Source: Pseudaquabacterium pictum
Lineage (GTDB): Bacteria > Pseudomonadota > Gammaproteobacteria > Burkholderiales > Burkholderiaceae_C
Length of the DNA: 64,000 nt
Reading direction: 5' to 3'
NCBI RefSeq assembly: GCF_005403045.1
Contig: NZ_BJCL01000004.1
Location: 303,818-367,817 of the forward strand
A program made the position numbers and the translations under genes. Each line of letters starts with the position of its first letter. The stretch's first letter is position 1. Shown here one piece after another: positions 51,973-61,469 of this stretch. The notes under the pieces are model-generated. The model did not search any database. It was not told the origin of the DNA and saw only the letters and a list, made by a program, of their open reading frames with translations.

Positions 51973-53265
51973 ATGCCGCACCCGCCACCGCTGCCGCACG
52001 ACACCCTGGACCGCCTGCGCGCCGGGGCCCTGGCCGGCACCACCCGGCTGGACCTGCGCGGCTGCGGCCTCACGGCGCTGCCACCCGAGGTGGTCCGGCT
52101 GGCCGACACGCTGCAGATCCTCGACCTGTCAGGCAATGCGCTGACCGACCTGCCCGACAGCCTGCCCCGCTTGCACCGGCTGCGGGTGCTGTTCGCCTCC
52201 GACAACCCGTTCACCACCCTGCCGGCGGTGCTGGGCCGCTGCCCGGCGCTGCAGCTGGTCGGCTTCAAGGCCTGCCGCATCACCACCGTGCCGGCCGAAG
52301 CCCTGCCGCCCACGCTGCGCTGGCTGATCCTCACCGACAACCAGATCGAGACGCTGCCGGACACACTGGGCCGCTGCGCCCCGCTGCAGAAGCTGATGCT
52401 GGCCGGCAACCGGCTGCGCCGCCTGCCCGACAGCATCGTCCGCTGCCGGCGGCTGGAGCTGGTGCGCCTGGCGGCCAACCAGTTCGCCACGTTGGCCGAC
52501 GCGCTGCCGGCCGGCCTGCTGGCCCTGCCGCAGCTGGCCTGGGTGGCGCATGCCGGCAATCCGTTCAGCGCCGGGCTGGAACAGCAGGCCGAGCAGTCGG
52601 CACCTGCCGCGCCCATCCCCTGGGCGGCGCTGCAGCTGCAGGGCCTGCTGGGCGAGGGCGCCTCGGGCCACATCCATGCCGCGCTGTGGCAGGCCGGCAC
52701 GGCGGCCGGGGTGCCGGTGGCCGTCAAGCTGTTCAAGGGCGCGATCACCAGCGATGGCCTGCCACGCAGCGAGATGGCCGCCTGCATGGCCGCCGGCGAC
52801 CATCCGCACTTGGTGGGCGTGCTGGGCCGGGTGGCAGGCCACCCGCAGGGCACGCCGGGCCTGGTGCTGCGCCGCATCCCGCCCGGCCATGCCAACCTGG
52901 CCGCGCCGCCCAGCCTGGACAGCTGCAGCCGCGATGTCTATGCCAGCGGGCTGCGCCTGCAGGCCACCGCCGCGCTGGCCATCGCCAGCGGCATGCAGTC
53001 GGCACTGGACCACCTGCACCGGCAGGGGCTGGCCCATGGCGACCTGTATGCGCACAACATCCTGGTGGACGTGCAGGGGCAGGCGCTGCTGGGCGACTTC
53101 GGCGCGGCGTCCTTCCTGCCGGTCGACGACCCGGTGCGCCGTGCTGCCCTGGTGCGTTTCGACCAGCGTGCATTGGCCGTGCTGCAGGACGAACTGGCCG
53201 GCCTGTGCGACGACGCCGCCACGGCCGGGGCCCTGCGCGATGCCGCCCGCCGTCAGGCGGCCTGA
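51973..53265 (+). CDS. Leucine-rich-repeat protein kinase
   Basis: 430 residues from the ATG at 51973. About seven LRRs in residues 20-200 (LDLRGCGLTALPPEV, LDLSGNALTDLPDSL, LILTDNQIETLPDTL, LMLAGNRLRRLPDSI). A kinase domain follows from about 218: Gly loop LLGEGASGHIHA, Lys in VAVKLFKG, catalytic loop HGDLYAHNILVD (HGD instead of HRD), metal-binding LGDFGAAS. Only about 55 residues follow DFG, so the C-lobe is shortened and no APE motif is visible. Cytoplasmic. LRRs N-terminal to a kinase in one soluble protein resemble plant/amoeba receptors in parts. It lies 65 bases after the small domain gene, in line with the protease. Confidence 0.87.
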   Translation: MPHPPPLPHDTLDRLRAGALAGTTRLDLRGCGLTALPPEVVRLADTLQILDLSGNALTDLPDSLPRLHRLRVLFASDNPFTTLPAVLGRCPALQLVGFKACRITTVPAEALPPTLRWLILTDNQIETLPDTLGRCAPLQKLMLAGNRLRRLPDSIVRCRRLELVRLAANQFATLADALPAGLLALPQLAWVAHAGNPFSAGLEQQAEQSAPAAPIPWAALQLQGLLGEGASGHIHAALWQAGTAAGVPVAVKLFKGAITSDGLPRSEMAACMAAGDHPHLVGVLGRVAGHPQGTPGLVLRRIPPGHANLAAPPSLDSCSRDVYASGLRLQATAALAIASGMQSALDHLHRQGLAHGDLYAHNILVDVQGQALLGDFGAASFLPVDDPVRRAALVRFDQRALAVLQDELAGLCDDAATAGALRDAARRQAA

Positions 53266-53285
53266 CGCCGGGCGTTCACACCCTG

Positions 53286-53624
53286 TCAGCCCAGCAGCTG
53301 GGTCGGCTTGAAGGCGTCGCCGATCACCGCCGTCTGCGGAAAGCCATCGTCATGGCGCTCGAACCGGTCCGGCGCGGCCACCTTGCGGCGCGCCGTGGCC
53401 GGCGCATCGTCCTGCTGGGGTGCCGGCGGCCGCGCGGCCAGCTCGGCCTGCAGCTTGCCGATCTGGCGCCGCGCCTGCTCGGTGTGGGCCTGGGCGGTCT
53501 GCCGCGTCACCTTCAGCTGCATTTCCAGCTGATCGATCTTGCGCTGGTGGTGGCGCGCGCTGGCCCACCAGCCGGCGGCCAGCAGCACCGCCGCAGCGTT
53601 GGCCCACATCAAGTACTGCAACAT
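53286..53624 (-). CDS. Membrane-anchored coiled-coil protein, unknown
   Basis: 112 residues from the ATG at 53624 (GGAG nine bases upstream); ATG at 53639 would add five. One N-terminal membrane helix (MLQYLMWANAAAVLLAAGWW), then a heptad-rich coiled coil (QRKIDQLEMQLKVTRQTAQA ... IGKLQAELA) and a short disordered tail. Converges on the LRR-kinase gene, 20 bases apart. No known family. Confidence 0.65.
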   Translation of the reverse strand: MLQYLMWANAAAVLLAAGWWASARHHQRKIDQLEMQLKVTRQTAQAHTEQARRQIGKLQAELAARPPAPQQDDAPATARRKVAAPDRFERHDDGFPQTAVIGDAFKPTQLLG

Positions 53625-53788
53625 CGTCAGGCACTCCATGCGGCCACAAGAAGCCGCTGATCCGTGGGCTATCGGCGCCTGCACGAGGGTCTTGAGGACG
53701 GTGTGCGCTACGTCAATCAACGTATTCACGCGCGGGGGGCGGGTCGCGACATTGGGATGCATCCACTCCATCCACGCGAGGCCCTGCC

Positions 53789-54829
53789 ATGCACCACGGC
53801 GACATTTCCAGCAGCAAGGACACCGTCGGCGTCGCGGTCGTCAACTACAAGATGCCGCGGCTGCACAGCAAGGCCGAGGTGATCGCCAACGCGAAGAAGA
53901 TCGCCGAGATGGTGGTCGGCATGAAGGTGGGCCTGCCGGGCATGGACCTGGTGGTCTTCCCCGAGTACAGCACCCACGGCATCATGTACGACAGCCAGGA
54001 GATGTACGACACCGCGGCCAGCGTGCCGGGCGACGAGACCGAGATCTTCGCCGCCGCCTGCCGCCAGGCCAAGGTCTGGGGCGTGTTCTCGCTGACCGGC
54101 GAGCGCCATGAGGAGCACCCGCACAAGGCGCCGTACAACACGCTCATCCTGATGAACGACCAGGGCGAGATCGTCCAGAAGTACCGCAAGATCATGCCCT
54201 GGGTGCCGATCGAGGGCTGGTACCCCGGCAACTGCACCTACGTGTCGGACGGCCCCAAGGGCCTGAAGATCAGCCTGATCATCTGCGACGACGGCAACTA
54301 CCCCGAGATCTGGCGCGACTGCGCGATGAAGGGTGCCGAGCTGATCATCCGCTGCCAGGGCTACATGTATCCGGCCAAGGAGCAGCAGATCCTCATCAGC
54401 AAGGCCATGGCCTTCGCCAACAACTGCTATGTGGCGGTGGCCAATGCCTCGGGCTTCGATGGTGTCTACAGCTACTTCGGCCACAGCGCCATCATCGGCT
54501 TCGACGGCCGCACGCTGGGCGAATGCGGCGAGGAGGACATGGGCGTGCAGTACGCCGCGCTCAGCAAGCACCTGATCCGCGACTTTCGCAAGAACGGCCA
54601 GAGCGAGAACCACCTGTTCAAGCTGCTGCACCGCGGCTACACCGGCCTGATCAACAGCCGCGAGGGCGACCAGGGCGTGGCCGCCTGCCCCTACGACTTC
54701 TACAGCCAGTGGATCAACGACCCCGAGGGCACGCGCAAGAAGGTGGAAGCCTTCACCCGCAGCACCGTCGGCACGGAAGAGGCGCCGATCCCCGGCATCC
54801 CGAATCCGGACACCATCGGCCACCGCTGA
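53789..54829 (+). CDS. amiE: Aliphatic amidase
   Basis: 346 residues, nitrilase superfamily, same length as Pseudomonas AmiE. Triad at the reference positions: Glu59 (VVFPEYST), Lys134 (KYRKIMPW), Cys166 ([10 protein letters not shown]). [12 protein letters not shown] and [19 protein letters not shown] are typical. Hydrolyses short aliphatic amides such as acetamide and propionamide to acid plus ammonia in the cytoplasm. Next to a MoxR ATPase/vWA pair 13 bases downstream. Together with fmdA and acdS it points to small-amide and amine nitrogen use. Confidence 0.95.
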   Translation: MHHGDISSSKDTVGVAVVNYKMPRLHSKAEVIANAKKIAEMVVGMKVGLPGMDLVVFPEYSTHGIMYDSQEMYDTAASVPGDETEIFAAACRQAKVWGVFSLTGERHEEHPHKAPYNTLILMNDQGEIVQKYRKIMPWVPIEGWYPGNCTYVSDGPKGLKISLIICDDGNYPEIWRDCAMKGAELIIRCQGYMYPAKEQQILISKAMAFANNCYVAVANASGFDGVYSYFGHSAIIGFDGRTLGECGEEDMGVQYAALSKHLIRDFRKNGQSENHLFKLLHRGYTGLINSREGDQGVAACPYDFYSQWINDPEGTRKKVEAFTRSTVGTEEAPIPGIPNPDTIGHR

Positions 54830-54842
54830 CCCCGCCGCCGCC

Positions 54843-55652
54843 ATGGCCCATTCCGATGCCCAGGCCCTGGCCGCCTGGCGCCTGGCTGCCGAACCGTTCT
54901 ACCAGCCCACCGGCGACGAGGTGGCCCGCTTCCAGGCGGCCACCGCGCAGCGCCTGCCGGTGCTGATCAAGGGCCCCACCGGCTGCGGCAAGACCCGCTT
55001 CGTCGAGCACATGGCCTGGCGGCTGGGCCGGCCGCTGGTCACCGTGGCCTGCCATGAAGACCTGAGCGCCGGCGACCTGGTCGGCCGCTGGCTGCTGGAT
55101 GCCGAGGGCACCCGCTGGCAGGACGGGCCGCTCACCCTGGCCGCCAGGCATGGCGCACTCTGCTACCTGGACGAGCTGGTCGAGGCCCGCGCCGATGCCA
55201 CCGTCGTCATCCACCCGCTGACCGACACCCGCCGCATGCTGCCGCTGGCCCAGCGCGACGAGGTGGTGCCGGCGCATCCGGATTTCCAGCTGGTGGTGTC
55301 CTACAACCCCTCGCCGCTGGCGCGCGAGATGAAGACCAGCACCCGGCAGCGCTTCTGCGCGCTGGAGTTCGGCTACCCCGCGCCCGAGCGCGAAGCCGGC
55401 ATCGTGGCGCGCGAATCCGGCCTGGACATCGGCCGCAGCGCCGCCATCGTGGCCTTCGGCGTGCGCACCCGGCGGCTGCAGGGCCAGGGGCTGGACGAAG
55501 GCGCGTCCACCCGCATGCTGGTGCATGCGGCGCTGCTGGTGCAGCAGGGCCTGGCGGTGGGCGCCGCCTGCGCCATGGCCGTGGCCGACGCGCTGAGCGA
55601 CGAGCCCGGCGTGCGCCAGGCCCTGCATGCGGCGCTGGACGCCTCGTTCTGA
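54843..55652 (+). CDS. MoxR-family AAA+ ATPase, CbbQ/NirQ/NorQ type
   Basis: 269 residues. Walker A GPTGCGKTRFVE (44-55), Walker B LCYLDELVEAR, sensor-1 VVSYNPS, arginine-rich TSTRQRFCALEF. C-terminal CbbQ_C-like helical domain. These AAA+ proteins remodel or insert metal into partner enzymes (Rubisco for CbbQ, NO reductase for NorQ) with a vWA co-chaperone, which is the next gene. No Rubisco or nitric-oxide reductase is in the window, so the client is unknown. Confidence 0.9.
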   Translation: MAHSDAQALAAWRLAAEPFYQPTGDEVARFQAATAQRLPVLIKGPTGCGKTRFVEHMAWRLGRPLVTVACHEDLSAGDLVGRWLLDAEGTRWQDGPLTLAARHGALCYLDELVEARADATVVIHPLTDTRRMLPLAQRDEVVPAHPDFQLVVSYNPSPLAREMKTSTRQRFCALEFGYPAPEREAGIVARESGLDIGRSAAIVAFGVRTRRLQGQGLDEGASTRMLVHAALLVQQGLAVGAACAMAVADALSDEPGVRQALHAALDASF

Positions 55653-55666
55653 CCGGGCCGCCCGGC

Positions 55667-57268
55667 ATGCACGCCCTGGCCGCTGCCACCGCGCCCGCGC
55701 AACCGCTGGCCCAGTGGCTGCGCCTGCTGTGGGACGCCGCCCCGCCGCTGCACCTGGACAGCGCGGCGCCCTACATCGCCGATGGCGGCATCCACCTGCC
55801 GCCGCAGCCACTGTGGCAACAGCACTGCGCCGCCGCGGCCCATGCGGCGGCGCACCTGGTCTATTCGCCCCGCCGCTTCGACGCCGCCGGCCTGGTGCCC
55901 ACCGCCCGCGCCCTGCTGGCCCTGCTGGAAGACGCCCGGGTGGAAGCCCTGGCCATGCGCGAGCTGCCCGGCCTGGCCCGGCTGTGGCGGCCGCTGCACA
56001 CCGCCAGCCCGGCCAGCGGCCACGGCTGCGAGGCCCTGCTGGCCCGGCTGGCCCGTGCGCTGGCCGACCCCGCCTACCAGGACGCCCACCCCTGGGTGGC
56101 CAAGGGCCGGCGGCTGTTCTTCCTGGACGAGGGCCTGGGCCTGCCGGCACTGCGCACGCCCGACGAGCTGCGCAGCGCCGCGCTGCGTCTGGGCCATGAC
56201 ATCGGCCAGATGCGCCTGCCGTTCAACAGCAAGGGCTACCGCCCGTCACCCGCCTACCGCGACGACCACCGCTGGATGTGGGCCGCCGACCAGCTCGACA
56301 CCGTGCAGCCACCACCGGCGCCACAGCCCCAGCCCGCCGATGCCCAAGCCGAGCCCGACCCCGGCGAGGTGCCGCTGCCCGAGACGGTGACCCACCACCC
56401 CGAATGGGACCGGCTGATCCACCGCCTGCGGCCCGACTGGGCGCGGGTGGTGGAGCAACCCGCCGGGGCCATCGCGGCCGTTGACCTGCCGCTGCCCGCC
56501 GCACCGGCGCCATTGGCACGCCGCCTGCTGGCGCCGCTGCAGGCCCTGGCGCGCCCGCTGGCGCCACGCGGGCGCGCGGCCGATGGCGAGCGCTTCCACC
56601 TGGAGGCGCTGCTGGCCTGGCAGACGGCGCGCCGCTGCGGGCTGGCGGGTGATGGCCGTGTCTTCCGCGCCCGCCAGCCGGTGGCGGCGCGGGCCACGGT
56701 GTGGCTGCTGATCGACCAGTCGGTGTCCACCGCGGCGGCGCTGCGCACCGATCCGCCGGGCGGGCCCAGCGTGCTGCAGGCCGCTGCCGCCGGCGTGGCG
56801 GCCACTGCCAACGCGCTGCAGGCGCTGGGCGTGGCCTGCGGCGTGGCGGCCTTCCGCTCACACGGCCGGCACGCAGTGCGCTGGCACACGCTGCAGGCAC
56901 CGGGCGCCAGCGATGCCGATCTGCTGCGGCAGCGGCTGCAGGCGCTGCGGCCGGCCGGATCCACCCGGCTGGGCGCGGCGTTGCGGCATGCCACCCGGCA
57001 GCTGGCGGGCGGGCGGGCCGGCGCACGCTGGGTGCTGCTGGTCTCCGACGGTCAACCGCACGACATCGACGTGCACGACCCGCGCTACCTGGTCGACGAT
57101 GCCCGCCAGGCGGTGCAGGCCGCGCGCCGCCGGGGTGTGCGCATGGCCTGCCTGCACCTGGCCGGCCAGCCGGCGCCCGAGGCACTGCGCGTCTTCGGCC
57201 GCGCCGGCACGCAGACCGTGGCCGACCTGGCCGCCCTGCCCCGCGCGCTGCGCCGGCTGGTGGGCTGA
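55667..57268 (+). CDS. vWA-domain protein, CbbO/NorD type
   Basis: 533 residues, 14 bases after the MoxR gene. The C-terminal vWA domain (about 345-530) has an intact MIDAS: DQSVS in WLLIDQSVSTAAAL, Thr/Ser in PAGSTRLGAALRHAT, Asp in VLLVSDGQPHDID. The N-terminal part with many Trp/His-rich helices (HAAAHLVYSPRRFDAAGL) matches CbbO/NorD proteins. It binds the client through the MIDAS and recruits the MoxR ATPase. The Pro/Gln stretch near 215-235 is a linker. Confidence 0.88.
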   Translation: MHALAAATAPAQPLAQWLRLLWDAAPPLHLDSAAPYIADGGIHLPPQPLWQQHCAAAAHAAAHLVYSPRRFDAAGLVPTARALLALLEDARVEALAMRELPGLARLWRPLHTASPASGHGCEALLARLARALADPAYQDAHPWVAKGRRLFFLDEGLGLPALRTPDELRSAALRLGHDIGQMRLPFNSKGYRPSPAYRDDHRWMWAADQLDTVQPPPAPQPQPADAQAEPDPGEVPLPETVTHHPEWDRLIHRLRPDWARVVEQPAGAIAAVDLPLPAAPAPLARRLLAPLQALARPLAPRGRAADGERFHLEALLAWQTARRCGLAGDGRVFRARQPVAARATVWLLIDQSVSTAAALRTDPPGGPSVLQAAAAGVAATANALQALGVACGVAAFRSHGRHAVRWHTLQAPGASDADLLRQRLQALRPAGSTRLGAALRHATRQLAGGRAGARWVLLVSDGQPHDIDVHDPRYLVDDARQAVQAARRRGVRMACLHLAGQPAPEALRVFGRAGTQTVADLAALPRALRRLVG

Positions 57269-57362
57269 CGGTCCGACCGAGGCGCCCACCTGGCCCGCCG
57301 ACTGGTGCTTGATGGCTCCTTCGGGCGATGTGGCCCGGCAGCGGCCGGCGCAGACTGCCGGC

Positions 57363-58061
57363 ATGCACAACACCCTGCCCCCCACCCACGCCCGCCCCGG
57401 CCCCGTGCCGGGTTCCGCCACCGGGGCCCATGGCGCCCCGGCGCCATTGCCGATCCCCTGGCAGCCCAAGCCGCTGTCCAGCGCCCGCAGCGGGCTGCGG
57501 GTGCTGCCCGACGGCCGCCTGCACTGCTGGATCGAGCACGCCACCGTGCGCGGCGTCACGCCCGAGATGCTGTGCTGGTGGTTCCAGCACCTGGAAGGCG
57601 AGATCACCCACCATGGCGTGCGCACCCAGCGCTACCGCGTCTGGCACCCGCTGGACCATGTGCAGGTGCACTACCACGCCCGCTGCCGGGACGGCAGCAT
57701 CGGCCCCGGCGCGGTGCTGCACCTCACCGAGATGCTGGGCGCCGACCCGGCCTCCACCGTGGATGTGCGCAGCCGCATCGTGCGGCTGGACGCCGGCGGC
57801 TTCGGCCACCGCCCGCGGGTGCACGGCCTGCCGCTGGCGGCGATGGACTACACCTTCGAGGCCGTGCCCGGCGGCACCCGCTATGTCAACAGCCTGACCG
57901 TGGGCCTGCCCTCGGCCTGGGCGCGGCCGCTGAATGCGCTGATCCGCCGCTTCGTCTTCAACCGCGCGCGGGGCGAGGCCTGGCTGCGGCACAACGTCGA
58001 GGAAGTGGGCCAGTTCGAACACTTCCTGCCGCAGCTGTACGCCGACGAAGCCGGGCGCTGA
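57363..58061 (+). CDS. DAPG hydrolase (PhlG)-like protein
   Basis: 232 residues from the ATG at 57363. MLCWWFQHLEG, RYRVWHPLDHVQVHYH and the C-terminal WLRHNVEEVGQFEHF (His-x3-Glu) match the zinc-binding pattern of PhlG, which cleaves the carbon-carbon bond of 2,4-diacetylphloroglucinol. Homologues outside fluorescent pseudomonads are common and most are uncharacterised, so the substrate may be another acyl-phenol or a polyketide. No signal peptide. Stands 94 bases after the vWA gene. Confidence 0.72.
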   Translation: MHNTLPPTHARPGPVPGSATGAHGAPAPLPIPWQPKPLSSARSGLRVLPDGRLHCWIEHATVRGVTPEMLCWWFQHLEGEITHHGVRTQRYRVWHPLDHVQVHYHARCRDGSIGPGAVLHLTEMLGADPASTVDVRSRIVRLDAGGFGHRPRVHGLPLAAMDYTFEAVPGGTRYVNSLTVGLPSAWARPLNALIRRFVFNRARGEAWLRHNVEEVGQFEHFLPQLYADEAGR

Positions 58062-58132
58062 GTGCCCGCCAGCGCGGCGCCACGCCCATCCGCGGCCTTG
58101 TGCGCGCCCGCGGCAGGCCACACACTGTGGGC

Positions 58133-58702
58133 ATGTCACAGAGCAGCAACCCACCGTCCGTCCTCACCGCCACCCCGCGCACCCGCGCCATCGCCGACAA
58201 CCCGCGCCTGGCCACCCGTGCCACCGCGCTGCTGCAGACCTTCCGCGCCTTCGTGCAGCTGGATGCGCAGGACGCCGCCACCGTGGTGGCCTACCTGCGC
58301 GAAGTGAGCTACGCGCCGGGCGAGGTGCTGTTCCGCGCCGGCGACACCCAGGCCGTGGCCCACCTGCTGCTGCTGCTGGAGGGCGAGGTGTCGGTGGAGA
58401 CCGGCACCCATCTGCCGGGCCTGGAGGTGCCGATCGCGGTGCTGGGCGCCGGCTCGGTGCTGGGCGAGATGGCCGTGCTCGACGGCGCGCCGCGCTCGGC
58501 CACCTGCACGGCCGTCACCCCGGTGAAGGCCGCCGGCCTGGCCCGCCGCGGCCTGGAGCGGCTGATCGACGAACACCCCAAGGTGGCCGCCAGGCTGATG
58601 GTCGTGCTGGCCCAGCACATGGCCGAGCGCCTGCGTGCGCTGGACGACCAGCTGCGCATGTACGGGCAGATCCACTCGGCGATCGGGCGGACTGGGGGCT
58701 GA
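58133..58702 (+). CDS. Cyclic-nucleotide-binding domain protein
   Basis: 189 residues. One cNMP-binding domain at about 45-165: YAPGEVLFRAGD, then the phosphate-binding cassette LGEMAVLDGAPRSATCTA with Glu and Arg in place for ribose and phosphate. No HTH follows, so it is a stand-alone sensor with a C-terminal helix (MAERLRALDDQLRMYGQI) for partner binding. It is the only evident receptor in the window for the nucleotide made by the tandem cyclase at 31805. Confidence 0.88.
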   Translation: MSQSSNPPSVLTATPRTRAIADNPRLATRATALLQTFRAFVQLDAQDAATVVAYLREVSYAPGEVLFRAGDTQAVAHLLLLLEGEVSVETGTHLPGLEVPIAVLGAGSVLGEMAVLDGAPRSATCTAVTPVKAAGLARRGLERLIDEHPKVAARLMVVLAQHMAERLRALDDQLRMYGQIHSAIGRTGG

Positions 58703-58733
58703 GACGTTGTGAGCGCGCCGGGCGTGGCGGTGT

Positions 58734-61409
58734 TCAGCCGCCTGGCGCCGGCGGGCGGCCGTCGGCGGGCGTGGCCAGTGCCTGCTGCACGGCATGCAGC
58801 AGGCGCTCCAGCAATTCTTCCTTGGGCAGCACCTCGGGGATGCCCAGCTGGCGCGCGCGCTGCCGCAGGTCGTCGGTGACCAGACCGCTGACCAGGATGA
58901 CGCGTGTGCCCGGCGAGGCCTGCCGGACCGCCTCGGCAACCCCCAGGCCGGACAGGCCGGGCATGTTGAAGTCGGTGACGACGACGTCGACCTGACCGCC
59001 TGTGGCGCCCAGGGCTGCCAGCGCCGCCTCGCCGCTCGCGGCGACCCGGACCGTGTGGCCGGCGCGCTGCAGCAGGGCCAGTGCGGTGAGGGCCACCACC
59101 TCGTCGTCGTCCACATACAGGATGCGTGCGCAGCGCTGGCTGGTCATCCCACCGGGGTCCGCGGCAGCCGGCATCGCGGTCGCGGGCGGCTGCGCATCGC
59201 CCGCCTCGGCGGCCGGGGCGCTGGCCAGCGGGAGGAAGACGCTGATGCGCGTGCCACGGCCGGGCTCGCTGTCCACGCGGATGGCACCGGCGTGCTCCGT
59301 GACCACGCCGTGCACCACCGCCAGGCCCAGGCCGGTGCCACGGCCTGGCGGCTTGGTGGTGAAGAACGGCTCGAAGATGCGGGCGCGCACCACCGCGTCC
59401 ATGCCATGGCCGTCGTCGTCGACGTGCAGGCAGGCATGGTCACCCGCCGCCAGGCCCAGCAGGCGGGCGTCGGGCGCGGTCAAGCTGCAGCATTCCAGCG
59501 CCACACGCACTTCGCCGGTTTCGGCGGGCAGGGCCTGCCAGGCGTTGGTGCACAGGTTCATCAGCAGTTGCTGGATCTGCGCGCCGTCCACCCGCGCCCA
59601 CAGGGGCACGGGTGATGGCTGCACCTGCAGGCGGACCGTGGGCGGCAGCGTCGAACGCATCAGGGCCATGGCCTCATCGACCAGGGGCTGCAAGGGCTGC
59701 ACCGCCTGTTCACGCGGGGCCTGGCGGCTGAAGGTGAGGATCTGCCGCACCAGCTGCCGCGCACGGTTGCCCGCCTGGCGCACCAGCCGAAGCCGCGCCT
59801 GGGCCGGTGAGTCGGGCGGGATGTCCTGCTGGGCCAGGCCGACATTGCCCAGGATGGCCGCCAGCATGTTGTTGAAGTCGTGTGCCACGCCGCCGGCCAG
59901 CGTGCCGATGGCTTCCAGGCGCTGCCGTTCCTGCAGCCTGTCGGCCAGGCGCTGGCGCTCGGTGACGTCGCGGATGATCATGCTGGTGGCCTGCTGACCG
60001 TCACCATCGGTGTAGATGTTCGACGAGACCTCGGCCTCGAACAGGCTGCCATCCACGCGACGCATGCGCAGCGCGCCCGACACACGGCCGCTGCGGCTGC
60101 GCTCCTGCAGCAGCGTGGCCAGCCGCGGGTCGGTCCCATCGACCAGGCGCTCACGCGGCAGCGACTGCAGCGTCTGGACATCGGCGCCAAACAGGGCACA
60201 GGCCGAGGCGTTGGCCGCGAGCACCCGGCCGTCCGGCCGCGTGCGCAGCACGGCGTCGAAGCTGTGCTCGAAGAGCATGCGAAAGCGCGCCTCCGACAGC
60301 TGCAGCTGGTCGCGTTCCTTCATCAGTTCCTGCGCGGCGTCGCCCAGCTGCGCCTGGGTCTTCAGATTGGCCTGCGCCAGCGTGCGTGTCAGCGCCGCCA
60401 AGGCCAGGGAGAGCCCGGCACCGAAGAGCACCAGGATCCCGGTGCTTTCCTGTCCCGCCCATGCCCCACCGTGCGGATGGGCCGTCACCGTCCACTGGCG
60501 GTCGGCCACGGTGATGCGGCCGCTCCAGAACGGCGCCGCCGCCTGGGCCTGGCGGTCGGGCGCCGAATCGAAGAGCAGGCCCATGACCGCGCCGGCCAGG
60601 GCCTGCTCGTCGACGACGCGCAGCCGCATCAGCCGTGCCAGGTGCGGCGGCAGCACCGCATTCACCAGCGGCTGCACACGGAACCCGACGCCCACCACGC
60701 CAAGTGCGTTCGCGCGCCGCCCGGCCTCGGTGGGCGGCGTGGCGCCGCCGCGGTAGAGCGCGGCGCGGACGACGATGCTGGTCAGCGCCGGGTCCAGGGG
60801 CTTGTTGCGGTCGCGCGCCAGTTGCAGCGGGCCGGTGGCGACGTAGCGGCCGGTGGCCAGCGCCCGGTCGACATCGGCGCGGTAGCGCTGGCCGGGGTCG
60901 TAGAGGTCATAGCCGAACGACGGCGGGTCGTCGGGGTAGAGGTGGCGCAGCACCATGTAGTGGCTCCGCGGCCCGGGCGGGTGCACGCGGAACTCGGGGT
61001 GGCCTTGCGGCAGCACGCTGCGGTCGGCACGGGCCCGCGCCTCGAAGGCGGCGAGCCCGTCTTCCGGCACCAGCTCCGCGATGAAGCTCAGGTTCAGGCC
61101 AGGGTAGCGGTCCTGCAGCGACAGCGCCTGCACATAGTGCAGGAACTCGGCGTCGGTGGGCGACTGCTGCAGCATGCCGTAGACGCGCAGACCGGGCAGC
61201 GTGTCGAGGTAGCCCCGCACCTTGTCTTCCAGTGCGCGGGCAACCTCGCGGGCCTCGCGCTCCAGCACCGTGCGGCGCTGGTCGCTTTCACGGTGGAAGG
61301 ACCAGAAGCCCAGCGCTGCAGTCAGCCCCAGGCCGACGATGAGCACCCACGCTGGAAGCCAGCGCAAGCGCGCAGACGCTTCCGTGGGACGAAGGGGCAT
61401 GCTGCGCAT
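58734..61409 (-). CDS. CHASE-type hybrid sensor histidine kinase
   Basis: 891 residues from the ATG at 61409; ATG at 61469 would add 20 residues but lies inside a palindrome. Two membrane helices (WVLIVGLGLTAALGF near the N-terminus and ILVLFGAGLSLALAAL near 330) bracket a periplasmic CHASE domain (DRYPGLNLSFIAELVP, GRRANALGVVGVGF). Then a PAS domain (FRMLFEHSFDAVLRTRPDG), HisKA with His in GGVAHDFNNML, ATPase domain (LMNLCTNAW, DDGHGMD, GTGLGL) and a C-terminal receiver (Asp in VVTDFNMPG, Lys in LPKEEL). Converges on the cNMP gene. No separate response regulator lies beside it, so output goes elsewhere. Confidence 0.92.
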   Translation of the reverse strand: MRSMPLRPTEASARLRWLPAWVLIVGLGLTAALGFWSFHRESDQRRTVLEREAREVARALEDKVRGYLDTLPGLRVYGMLQQSPTDAEFLHYVQALSLQDRYPGLNLSFIAELVPEDGLAAFEARARADRSVLPQGHPEFRVHPPGPRSHYMVLRHLYPDDPPSFGYDLYDPGQRYRADVDRALATGRYVATGPLQLARDRNKPLDPALTSIVVRAALYRGGATPPTEAGRRANALGVVGVGFRVQPLVNAVLPPHLARLMRLRVVDEQALAGAVMGLLFDSAPDRQAQAAAPFWSGRITVADRQWTVTAHPHGGAWAGQESTGILVLFGAGLSLALAALTRTLAQANLKTQAQLGDAAQELMKERDQLQLSEARFRMLFEHSFDAVLRTRPDGRVLAANASACALFGADVQTLQSLPRERLVDGTDPRLATLLQERSRSGRVSGALRMRRVDGSLFEAEVSSNIYTDGDGQQATSMIIRDVTERQRLADRLQERQRLEAIGTLAGGVAHDFNNMLAAILGNVGLAQQDIPPDSPAQARLRLVRQAGNRARQLVRQILTFSRQAPREQAVQPLQPLVDEAMALMRSTLPPTVRLQVQPSPVPLWARVDGAQIQQLLMNLCTNAWQALPAETGEVRVALECCSLTAPDARLLGLAAGDHACLHVDDDGHGMDAVVRARIFEPFFTTKPPGRGTGLGLAVVHGVVTEHAGAIRVDSEPGRGTRISVFLPLASAPAAEAGDAQPPATAMPAAADPGGMTSQRCARILYVDDDEVVALTALALLQRAGHTVRVAASGEAALAALGATGGQVDVVVTDFNMPGLSGLGVAEAVRQASPGTRVILVSGLVTDDLRQRARQLGIPEVLPKEELLERLLHAVQQALATPADGRPPAPGG

Positions 61410-61469
61410 GGAAGGGAACGTCCCGGTTGGACAGGCCGGCCATTCTGCGCGGAACCGTGATCGGGCCAT

